From Verrucomicrobiota bacterium (GTDB taxonomy: Bacteria > Verrucomicrobiota > Verrucomicrobiia > Verrucomicrobiales > V1-33), in contig QQNF01000023.1 in assembly GCA_003402705.1 (NCBI GenBank), positions 1 to 50,718 of the forward strand: 50,718 nucleotides of DNA, read 5' to 3'. Shown one piece after another: positions 17,590 through 24,579 of this stretch. Under the pieces are notes generated by a model that worked only from the letters and a program-made list of their open reading frames with translations, was not told the DNA's origin and did no database searches. Within the stretch, counting starts at the first letter, position 1; every line of letters starts with the position of its first letter. A program made the translations under genes and the position numbers.

Positions 17590-18313
17590 TCTGCGCCTCC
17601 AGGAAGCCGTCACCAACCGACTCCCGCACGAACAGTTCCTCGAACTGCTCCTCCAGGACGAGATCGACCTGCGTGCGGGAAGGAAAATCCAGCGCAGCAC
17701 CCGGCATGCCGACTTCCGCGACACCCGCCGCCTTGCCGACTTCGACTTCAGCTTCAATCCTGACATTCCGCGCGCCCGGATCATGCAGCTGGCCACCAGT
17801 CAGTGGGTCCGGGACGCCCGCGACGTGCTCCTGATCGGCCCGCCCGGCGTCGGCAAGAGCCATCTCGCCCAGGCCCTTGGCGTGGAGGCTGTGCGTGCCG
17901 GCCTGAGCGTCTACTACCGCAGCATCTTCGATCTTGTGCGCGACCTGCGGGCCGAAAACGGAGCTGCCGAGGAGAACCGCCTCCTCGCACGCTACCTCAA
18001 ACCAGAACTGCTCATCATCGACGACATGGGGCTCAAGGACCTGCCCGCCCGCAGCGGCGAGATCCTGCTTGAGATCATCCTGCGCCGTCACGAGACCCGG
18101 TCCACGCTCATGACATCCAACCGTCCTGTCGAGGACTGGGGAAAACTCCTCGGAGACGTGCCCACCGCCGGAGCCATCCTCGACCGCCTGCTCTCAAGGG
18201 CCGACATCATCCAGATGACCGGCCGCAGTCACCGCCTCGCGCACCGCGGCGCGGACCCCGCGCCCCCGAAATCCACCGCCCGGGCCGCACGCCACCCCGC
18301 GAAGGACGCGTAA
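17519..18313 (+). CDS. istB: IS21 helper ATPase IstB
   Basis: 264 residues from ATG 17519 (MNTLANIRTQARSLRLSGL), overlapping istA by 71 bp. Walker A LLIGPPGVGKSHLAQAL is at about 102-118 and Walker B LLIIDDMGLKDLPA at about 161-174, followed by sensor-I-like LMTSNRPVEDW. It is an AAA+ ATPase related to DnaC that assembles on DNA and stimulates the IstA transposase. Length and motifs are normal, so it is probably functional. Confidence 0.95.
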   Translation: MNTLANIRTQARSLRLSGLILSLDLRLQEAVTNRLPHEQFLELLLQDEIDLRAGRKIQRSTRHADFRDTRRLADFDFSFNPDIPRARIMQLATSQWVRDARDVLLIGPPGVGKSHLAQALGVEAVRAGLSVYYRSIFDLVRDLRAENGAAEENRLLARYLKPELLIIDDMGLKDLPARSGEILLEIILRRHETRSTLMTSNRPVEDWGKLLGDVPTAGAILDRLLSRADIIQMTGRSHRLAHRGADPAPPKSTARAARHPAKDA

Positions 18314-18314
18314 T

Positions 18315-18333
18315 CCCGCCGTGCTCGGGCGGG
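18315..18333 (+). terminator. Hairpin after istB (weak terminator candidate)
   Basis: CCCGCC (18315-18320) pairs with GGCGGG (18328-18333) two bases after the istB stop. No T-tract follows, so intrinsic termination is doubtful. Confidence 0.3.
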
Positions 18334-18429
18334 TAAAGTGCCTCTTTGTGGAACCTTTTCGACTCCCGACCGCTATTCCACAAACAGCCCCTTGACCCGC
18401 CCTGCGCGCGACCCGGCCGGTCAGTACTG

Positions 18430-18448
18430 ATTTTGCTTCCAGCAAAAT
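18430..18448. repeat. Small inverted repeat in IS21 non-coding tail
   Basis: ATTTTGCT-TCC-AGCAAAAT is a perfect 8-bp inverted repeat with a 3-base loop. It lies in the roughly 230-bp stretch between istB and the right-end repeats, which shows no gene. Confidence 0.45.
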
Positions 18449-18547
18449 GCAACCTGGTTGCCTTTTCCGGACCGCTCACCACCCCGAAAACCGGCCCATC
18501 CCCGCTTGCCATCCACCACAGAATCCCCTAAACACAGCTAGCTCCAA

Positions 18548-18600
18548 GTGGTGCACTTTGAAGTGACCGCAGGTGGTGCACTTTGAAGTGACCGGTGACA
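18548..18600 (-). repeat. IS21 right-end multiple repeats
   Basis: GTGGTGCACTTT (the inverted form of the left-end word) is at 18548-18559 and 18573-18584, each followed by GAAGTGACC. The tip TGACA mirrors the left TGTC. Confidence 0.8.
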
Positions 18601-18606
18601 TCATAG
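18601..18606 (+). repeat. IS21 target duplication, right copy (TCATAG)
   Basis: Second copy of TCATAG directly after the right tip of the element. Confidence 0.85.
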
Positions 18607-18794
18607 CCTGCGACGACGAAATCATCCCGCTCCAGAACCGCATCGAGTCCGTAGGCGATGATGCCGATCTCAAGGAAGTCTACGACACCGAACGCCAGCT
18701 CCTCTACGTCGCCTGCACCCGCGCCAGAGACCGTCTCTTCATCACCTCCGTCGCCCCAGCCTCCGAGTTTCTCGACGACCTCAGCCAGGCCTAA
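18607..18794 (+). pseudogene. 3' part of the RelE-UvrD helicase
   Basis: Continues the frame broken at 15705: joining ATC-ATA-G to CC-TGC-GAC-GAC gives AVAII-ACDDEIIPLQNRIE. It contains UvrD motif VI, LLYVACTRARDRLFIT, and ends ASEFLDDLSQA-stop. The joined gene would be 2,088 bp (695 residues). It has no start of its own except a chance ATG inside the IS21 end (18573). Confidence 0.92.
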
Positions 18795-18812
18795 ACCACC
18801 GGAATTGCCAGA

Positions 18813-18893
18813 AGATCCTGCACTTCCGTAAACTCCACGCCGCCATGGACCACGCCGTCCTCGCAGTCATCGGCACGGGCACGCGAGTTGGAC
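18813..18893 (+). pseudogene. Possible C-terminal remnant of a DNA methyltransferase
   Basis: One frame reads KILHFRKLHAAMDHAVLAVIG, similar to the LRxLHxxMDxAVLxAYGW signature near the C-terminus of Eco57I/PglX-type methyltransferases. The frame is lost soon after. The match is short, so this is tentative; the BREX-related remnant 0.4 kb downstream makes it more plausible. Confidence 0.3.
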
Positions 18894-18964
18894 CAGGCAC
18901 CAGCATCAGCCTTGCTTCTCGATCTGCGGCACCAGATCCCGTCGGCGCGGCAATGCGGGTCCCG

Positions 18965-19208
18965 CATGATTGATGCCTCACTGACGCTACTCGATTGGCA
19001 GGTCGGCAGCCGGATACACCGTGAGGTCCTGGAATAAAAACGGGCGGAATACGGCGCGAAGATTGTCGTGACGCTGTCACGACATTTGGAGGCGAAGTTC
19101 GGCAGGGGATCTTCGGCTCCGAATCTCTCCCGGATGATCGCGCTGGTGGACGCATTCTCCGAGCGTGAGGTGCTTTCGACATTGTCGAAAGAATTGAGCT
19201 GTCCCGGG
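18965..19208 (+). pseudogene. DUF1016 (YhcG-type nuclease) N-terminal remnant
   Basis: The frame reads LTLLDWQVGSRIHREVLE-stop-KRAEYGAKIVVTLSRHLEAKFG, then APNLSRMIALVDAF and VLSTLSKELS. This is the DUF1016 N-terminal domain. An in-frame TAA at 19035-19037 and a truncation at about 19208 make it a pseudogene. DUF1016 proteins are PD-(D/E)xK-family proteins common in restriction islands. At the truncation it joins a BrxL-like remnant. Confidence 0.8.
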
Positions 19209-19216
19209 GCGGCGGC

Positions 19217-19723
19217 GGAGAAAATCCCAGTCTGTTCCGCGTCAACGTCACCGAAGGCCCAGGCGGGGGTGTGAAAATCCTCAATCAGCCGGCCCCGCCT
19301 CCCTTCAAAGAAGCCGTCCGCTGCGCCGAACAGAACCTCCACGTCAGGGCAAAAGAACTGGTCGGCGACCGCGACCCGCGCGCCCACGAATTCTCCATCC
19401 AGCTCAGCGCCTTCGACAGTGCCAAAAGTGGCTCCGGAGTCGGCGTCGGAGTCCTCCTCGCCCTCTGCTCCTCCCTCCTCCAGAAAAGCCTCAAGGGCGG
19501 CACCGTCGTGGCCGGCAGTCTCAACCTCGGCGGCTCCATCGAAACCATCTACAACCCAGTATCCGTCGTCGAAATCGCCATCGAAAAAGGTGCCGCCGCC
19601 ATCCTCATGCCCATCGGCAGCCGCCGCCAACTCAACGATCTCCCCGACGACCTCGCCGCCAAAATCACCATTCACTACTACCTCGACTCCAAAGACGCCC
19701 TCCTGAAGTCCCTGGCAGTATGA
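19217..19723 (+). pseudogene. C-terminal remnant of BrxL-like (Lon-related) BREX protein
   Basis: About 168 residues: NPSLFRVNVTEGPGGGVKIL, then SGSGVGVGVLLALCSSLLQ, GTVVAGSLNLGGSIETIYN, and IEKGAAAILMPIGSRRQLND. This is the Lon-protease-like domain at the end of BrxL, the ATPase of BREX phage-defence systems. The ATPase part is missing and the 5' side fuses to a DUF1016 remnant. A GTG at 19271 could start a short open frame, but a free C-terminal domain is unlikely to be functional. C-rich codons suggest long residence before decay. Confidence 0.75.
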
Positions 19724-19922
19724 GGCCGCATTAGTGATTCCTAACGGACACCCACAGGATCGCAGGCATATCGCCGGAAACCCGCTAAATCCACTGGTGC
19801 TGCACGGAATCAGCGCCCGATCGCCTCTCGTCTCAGACTGCTCAGCCCCAAACCTTCTCCGCCCTCTGCTACACCGAAGGCGGCCGACTCACCCAAGACC
19901 AACGCCAAACTTACTCTTGACC

Positions 19923-20111
19923 ATGGAACGCTCAAAATTGAAAGGACCAGCATTCCCGGCGGACTTCAGCAACGACATCCCGGAATACTCGGACCAAGAA
20001 CTAAAGGAGGCACTAAAGGAAGCGGACAAAAAGGCCGCAAAGCGCCGCAAAGCATTGAAGGCTTCAGCTTCCAACCCACCGCCATCCTCGACGACCTCGC
20101 CGCAAAAGTAG
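19923..20111 (+). CDS. Doubtful small ORF, lysine-rich
   Basis: 62 residues from ATG 19923 (MERSKLKGPAFPADF, then a charged helix YSDQELKEALKEADKKAAKR). No family recognised. The composition is plausible for a small protein but it lies among gene remnants and continues a longer open frame from 19734. Between 19724 and 19922 I see only one suggestive stretch in another frame (FSALCYTEGGRLTQDQRQTY) that I cannot assign. Confidence 0.3.
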   Translation: MERSKLKGPAFPADFSNDIPEYSDQELKEALKEADKKAAKRRKALKASASNPPPSSTTSPQK

Positions 20112-20127
20112 CGGCACGCCGGCACCC

Positions 20128-20367
20128 GGCACCCTCGTCAGAAATGGCAGCACCCTCGAATTCACCTACTGGCGCTCGAAGGCCGCCCTCGGAGAGATCG
20201 CATTCGTCCGTGAATTCTCCCAGTCACTCGCAGAAGGTTGGAGTCAGGTCGGCGGGATGGTCGAGACCATTCTCGAAGAAACCACAGAACTCCAAAGGGT
20301 GCGCGTGACCACCCCTGCCGGCACCGCCGGACGCCGCTTCGTTCGCCTCCGCGTCACGCGTCGATAG
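20128..20367 (+). pseudogene. C-terminal fragment of a large secreted Verrucomicrobiota-type protein
   Basis: The frame reads LEFTYWRSKAALGEIAFVRE, then FSQSLAEGWSQVGGMVETIL and ends GRRFVRLRVTRR-stop. This Y-RSKAAL...F-VE-S ... GRRFVRLxV pattern closes many long repeat-rich secreted proteins of Verrucomicrobiota. No start and no upstream domains are present, so it is a fragment moved or left here by rearrangement. Confidence 0.6.
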
Positions 20368-20488
20368 CAGATGACGTCGGCGCAGGCTTTTCGGTTCCCC
20401 TTCCCTCGCACGCATAACCTTACGAAATCACGCATCGCCCAGAAGGTGAAACCAACCGATCCACTCATCAGCGGCGCTTCGGAGATCA

Positions 20489-21064
20489 GTGGGCCAGCGA
20501 ATCCGCGTGGATGCTCTTAATGAAAAGCGGGCGGACTATGTCGAGCAGATTGTGTCGACGCTGTCGACACAATTGAACTGGTCGCACTTCATCGAGCTCC
20601 TCCCGCTCATCAAACCGCATCAGCGTGACTTCTACGCCGAGATGTGCCGCATCGAGAACTGGACCGTGCGCACCCTTCGCGAAAAGATAGGCGGAATGCT
20701 CTACGAGCGCACCGCGCTCTCCAGGAAACCCGACAAGCTGATCAAACAGGAACTCCAGAACCTCCGTGCTGAAGATCGGCTCTCGCCCGATCTGGTCTTC
20801 CGCGATCCCTATTTCCTCGACTTTCTGGGCCTAGAAGGTGCCTATTCCGAAAAGGATCTCGAAGCCGCCATTCTGCGCGATTTGGAACGTTTTCTCGTCG
20901 AGCTGGGCGGAGACTTCGCCTTTGTTGCCCGCCAGAAACGCATGATTGTAGACGGAGAGGATTTTTACATCGACCTGCTGTTTTATCACCGCCGCCTGCG
21001 GCCTCCGCATCACCCGGCGTTAACAGGGCAGGCCGCACAGCCCCTCACACCCCTCACCTTCTAA
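20489..21064 (+). pseudogene. DUF1016 nuclease fragment, truncated at both ends
   Basis: Reads GQRIRVDALNEKRADYVEQI, STLSTQLNWSHFIELLPLIK, then the C-terminal PD-(D/E)xK part DEDFYIDLLFYHRRLR-like (VDGEDFYIDLLFYHRRLR). The motif ends there: the expected LVAIELKxG with the catalytic E-x-K is replaced by an unrelated tail (PPHHPALTG...). The N-terminal part is shortened too. The nuclease core lacks E-x-K, so it should be inactive. It is the second DUF1016 relic within 1.5 kb. Confidence 0.82.
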
Positions 21065-21136
21065 CACTTCACCATCTTTCGCGAAGTGAAAATCGGTGAC
21101 AACCGCTGCATTTACTCCGCGCCGCCCCTCCATCCC

Positions 21137-22324
21137 TCATGATTTAGCTGTCAGCGTTACCGTAAAGCGATGGGCGTCGAACTGATATTCCGCAGGCGGG
21201 TTGCCGTTGAGTTCTAATGCTTTGGTGGCGCGGGCGATGCCCTGACCGAAACGGTTGGTGTAACCAAGGACGCGGGTGGCCTCGGCAATGATGGGGTTGC
21301 GGTAGCCCGTGGTGCGAGGGAACGACTCAGCGGTGGCATCGCCGTAGAGACCGCCCGGATTGCTGATCGTAATGTGATTCGGGAAGCAATAGAAGCGGAT
21401 TGGGGCGGTGGACTGGTAATTGCGGTGGACCACGGCATTCAGCAGGAGTTCGCGGAGAGCAACGCGGGGATAGTCGTAGATCATCGTTTCGACAAAGCCC
21501 CCATCCACGGCGACGGGTCGCTGACGGAGGTTGGCATCGACGATCAAATCGAGGGTCTGAAGCAGGGTGCTGAGGTCGCCGATCGCACGTTTCTCATCAA
21601 GTACTTCGCTGGCAAGATCGGGCCCGGCGTAACGGACGAACTGCACGTACGCTCCCGGGAGATAGTGCATTGGGCGGTCGGCCAGCACAATGATGCCGGC
21701 ATTCGTCGGGCAATCCTGCCGGAGATCATAGAAGCGGAGACTGGCGAGCTGCTGCCTGAGCGGGCGCCCATTCTCGGCAATGACTTCCTCGGAAACGGCA
21801 TGGCGAAGGTAAGTAAGGCGGAAGCGGTCTTCGGACAGGTCAGCGAGCGAACTGTCCAGACACGGGAGGGCATCGAAGGTGCGCGCGTGGGAGATGCGGC
21901 GCTCGGTGAGGATGCGTTCTTCCTGCTCGGTGGCGGTGGCCCGGCGTGGGCCGACGCGGATATAAACCCGGCCTTTGTAGCGGACGGGTGGGAGATCAGC
22001 AGGCAGGACTTCGACCACCGCCACGTCACCCCCTGGCAGCGAGAAACGCGTGACGGTGAGCGCGGGCATGGGCTGGATATTGCCATCGGAGCGGAGGGCA
22101 CCAAGAGTCTGGAGCAGATCGTCGGTGACCTTTAGCCCAGATAGCTCCCCGTCATCCTTCACGCCGATCAGCAGATAACCGGGCTGGCGGTGCGCCGGAA
22201 AATCATTGGCAAAGGCGCACACCGCTTGCGCAAACTCGTCGCCATTGGAGCTCGAGATGGTGCGCTCCACTCGGTCGGACTCCAAGTCGCCGAGCAGGGA
22301 GAGCAGTTCGGTTTCAGTGATCAT
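21137..22324 (-). CDS. AlbA/Schlafen-like ATP-binding protein
   Basis: 395 residues from ATG 22324 (MITETELLSLLGDLESDRVE). The AlbA_2 domain occupies about residues 1-125 (GYLLIGVKDDGELSGL, RVYIRVGPRRATATEQE). The C-terminal GHKL-type ATPase part has LRELLLNAVVHRNYQ (N box) and ITISNPGGLYG. Such proteins occur as putative regulators and in defence contexts. The top strand is G-rich here, opposite to other minus-strand genes in this window, so it was probably acquired or inverted recently. It stands alone between relics and a four-helix-bundle gene transcribed away from it. Confidence 0.87.
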   Translation of the reverse strand: MITETELLSLLGDLESDRVERTISSSNGDEFAQAVCAFANDFPAHRQPGYLLIGVKDDGELSGLKVTDDLLQTLGALRSDGNIQPMPALTVTRFSLPGGDVAVVEVLPADLPPVRYKGRVYIRVGPRRATATEQEERILTERRISHARTFDALPCLDSSLADLSEDRFRLTYLRHAVSEEVIAENGRPLRQQLASLRFYDLRQDCPTNAGIIVLADRPMHYLPGAYVQFVRYAGPDLASEVLDEKRAIGDLSTLLQTLDLIVDANLRQRPVAVDGGFVETMIYDYPRVALRELLLNAVVHRNYQSTAPIRFYCFPNHITISNPGGLYGDATAESFPRTTGYRNPIIAEATRVLGYTNRFGQGIARATKALELNGNPPAEYQFDAHRFTVTLTAKS

Positions 22325-22499
22325 GGGGCACTCGTCGTGGGAAGTCGATCGACCGATGGAAGGAAGCGGTGAGTCATGCTTGAGGCTTTGGAGATTCCTC
22401 CTAGTCGAGGAATCCCACGTCTGCAAAGCGCAACGTGGCCGACAGCCATCCGCGCGGGAGGAGGAACTCACCTTTTAAAACCGGGTCTGACCACCGAAA

Positions 22500-22817
22500 G
22501 TGCCTCCGAAACGAAAACTGTGCCAGCTCCTCGATCAGACGCAAGGTGTGAGCCGGACTCTCGCAGATCAGTTACTGAGAGCAGGAACCTCCATCGGCAC
22601 CAATACCGAAGAGGCCCAGGCCGGCCAAAGCCGGGCCGACTTCCTCAGCAAGATTTCTATCGCCTGCAAGGAAGCCCGTGAAACCCAATATTGGCTGCGC
22701 CTACTTGCCGCCACCGAAGTCCTCCCAGCCTCACGCCTCACAGATCTCACCAGCGAATCCACCCAACTCGTCGCCATCCTCACAACCATCGTCCGCAACA
22801 CCAGAGCCCAGAAATAG
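22500..22817 (+). CDS. Four helix bundle protein (23S rRNA-intervening-sequence type)
   Basis: 105 residues from GTG 22500. LADQLLRAGTSIGTNTEEAQ, ADFLSKISIACKEARETQYW and LVAILTTIVRNT are the hallmark of the bacterial four helix bundle (IVS/S23-like) family. The usual first 10-15 residues of helix 1 (before KLCQLLDQTQGVSR) seem shortened, so the 5' end may have been lost with the nearby rearrangements. Function in the family is unclear; members form pentamers and often move with other genes. Confidence 0.85.
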   Translation: MPPKRKLCQLLDQTQGVSRTLADQLLRAGTSIGTNTEEAQAGQSRADFLSKISIACKEARETQYWLRLLAATEVLPASRLTDLTSESTQLVAILTTIVRNTRAQK

Positions 22818-22882
22818 CAATCTGGAACCCAAGCATCGCCCCCTTCATCCACCCTTCCCAGCATTCCACCATTCACCTTTTA

Positions 22883-24559
22883 CTATTTTCCCCTCGCCAT
22901 CAGCCCATCCCGGATCACCCGCGTCCGCGCCCGCTGCTTCGTCACCTCCGGCGGCTCATCAGGAAACGGATGCACCGAGTCCGGCGGCCACTTCCCAGCA
23001 TAACGATCCAGCAGCCGCGCCAGCTCCAGCATCTCATCGCAATACGTCCGCGCCTCCGCGTGCACCAGCGGCCGCACCGAGTTGAGCGCATCCCACGCCT
23101 GCCCGAACGGTGTCTTCTTCAACCCCCGCTGCCCCTTCTTCAGCGCCCCCTTCGGCTGCACCTTCAATGCCCCGGACCGCCGGTCAATCTCCTGCAGCGA
23201 CGCCGCCACACTGATACTCCCACCCACCTTGTTCGCCGCCACCCCTAGCAGCAGCTTCGCCGACAGATGCTGCCCGTGCCATGCCGCCACCTGCTCGAGA
23301 TTCGCCACCACCCCCGGAGCCCGCAGCGCCGCCAGCGCATCCGGCCGGCCGCGCAGCGGTGCCACCGTCGTGTCAAATAGCCGATCCGCCTTTGCGAGCA
23401 AACTCGCCCGTTCCTCCCGACTCAACGCCAGCATGTCCTGAGGCGTCCGCGCCGTGTGCAGCGCCACCTCCATCAACCGCGGCCACTCCCCGGGATTGAG
23501 CAGCAGCCAGTCCGTAAAACCGGAAATCATCGCCGCCGGAACCACCACATGGCGCACCTTGTGACGCGCACACGCCGCCAGCACCTGCAGCGGCGTCCCC
23601 ACCGCCTCCAACTTCCCGCCCCTGTCCAACCCCAGAGCCAGCACACACCTCGGATCCGGCAACTCCCCAGCCATCACACAATCCGCCGCCACCGCCGCCC
23701 CCGCAAACACCGCCGACTCAAACCCAGGCTGGCTCTTGCTCAACCCCAGCTCCGCCATCCACCCCCGCGGCCACGGCTCATGCCTCGGCCCCAGCAGATC
23801 CCGGATCGCCGCCGCCCGCGCCTCCAGCACCGACCCCCAATCCGCCGCCGCCTGCGCCGGCTTCGTCCACTCGGGCGGCAACTGAAACTTCACCGGCGAC
23901 TCCACCCGCTCCGCCGCCATCTGCCGCGCCGTCACCGTCGCCGTCATCACCTCCAGATCGCCGGACCCAGCCCACACCAGCAATCGCACCTGCGCCTCCG
24001 TCACCGCCGGCAGCGTCCCCGCTTCCTGATCCTCCACCGGAATCCGCTCCGCCAGCCATTCCCATTTCGGCACCACGCCGTACGCCACCCCCGATATTCC
24101 CTTCCCGGCAAAGCCCAGCCGCCGCGCCACGTCCGCCAGCGCCGCCCCGGCCGGCAGCGCCCCCGCCCCATCACTCAGCAGAATCCTCTCCGCCGCATCC
24201 CCTAACCTCTGCGCCGCCGCCGCGGCACTGAACCCTTCCTTCACCTCGCCCGCCTTCACCCCGCGCGCCAGTTGCCCGTCCGCCACCAGCGCCTCCCGGT
24301 CATCCGGCCGAAACGTCAGTGCCAGCGCCACCGCCCGCGACCGCAATTCCACCGGCACCTCAGGCATCGTCCGCGCCACCCTGACCAATTCCCGGACCAC
24401 TTCTTCCACACCATCCTCACCCAGCGCCGCCTCCGCAGCACCCGCCAGCCCCGCCAGCGGAGCCGTCCTCCGGTAAGCCACCGGCGCATCCGCCGTCTGC
24501 GCGCCCGCCACCAGCACCCCAGCCAATCCTATCAGAAATACCATCCCGACGCGTTGCAT
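22883..24559 (-). CDS. Putative secreted/lipid-free periplasmic protein of unknown function
   Basis: 558 residues from ATG 24559, which has GAAGAGGG upstream. The N-terminus MQRVGMVFLIGLAGVLVAGA is a signal peptide with a likely cleavage after AGA. The mature part is Ala-rich and probably helical, with no motif I recognise (segments: PPEWTKPAQAAADWGSVL, RHKVRHVVVPAAMISGF, DEMLELARLLDRYAGKW). Codons end mostly in G, as in other resident minus-strand genes. It lies 20 bp beyond the stop of the muramidase gene and is co-directional, so they may be co-transcribed. Confidence 0.75.
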   Translation of the reverse strand: MQRVGMVFLIGLAGVLVAGAQTADAPVAYRRTAPLAGLAGAAEAALGEDGVEEVVRELVRVARTMPEVPVELRSRAVALALTFRPDDREALVADGQLARGVKAGEVKEGFSAAAAAQRLGDAAERILLSDGAGALPAGAALADVARRLGFAGKGISGVAYGVVPKWEWLAERIPVEDQEAGTLPAVTEAQVRLLVWAGSGDLEVMTATVTARQMAAERVESPVKFQLPPEWTKPAQAAADWGSVLEARAAAIRDLLGPRHEPWPRGWMAELGLSKSQPGFESAVFAGAAVAADCVMAGELPDPRCVLALGLDRGGKLEAVGTPLQVLAACARHKVRHVVVPAAMISGFTDWLLLNPGEWPRLMEVALHTARTPQDMLALSREERASLLAKADRLFDTTVAPLRGRPDALAALRAPGVVANLEQVAAWHGQHLSAKLLLGVAANKVGGSISVAASLQEIDRRSGALKVQPKGALKKGQRGLKKTPFGQAWDALNSVRPLVHAEARTYCDEMLELARLLDRYAGKWPPDSVHPFPDEPPEVTKQRARTRVIRDGLMARGK

Positions 24560-24579
24560 GCCCTCTTCAGAATGCAGGT

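Larger units (their letters stand above)
15706..18600 (+). mobile_element. Complete IS21-family insertion sequence
   Basis: 2,895 bp, bounded by TGTCCGCGGTCAC on the left and, inverted, TGTCACCGGTCAC on the right, with TG...CA tips. It is flanked by the direct repeat TCATAG. It contains istA and istB in the overlapping IS21 arrangement. Each end carries two copies of AAAGTGCACCAC plus GGTCACTT boxes, the multiple terminal repeats typical of IS21. Both genes are intact, so it could be active or only recently inserted. Removing it with one target copy restores the helicase frame. Confidence 0.95.

Noticed and set aside
18430..18448. Intrinsic terminator at the small inverted repeat in the IS21 tail
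   Set aside because: The stem is A/T-rich and no T-tract follows.
19271..19723. Functional stand-alone Lon-like protein
   Set aside because: Only the C-terminal domain is present, the frame is continuous upstream to 19217 without a start, and it abuts another gene fragment; a remnant is more likely.
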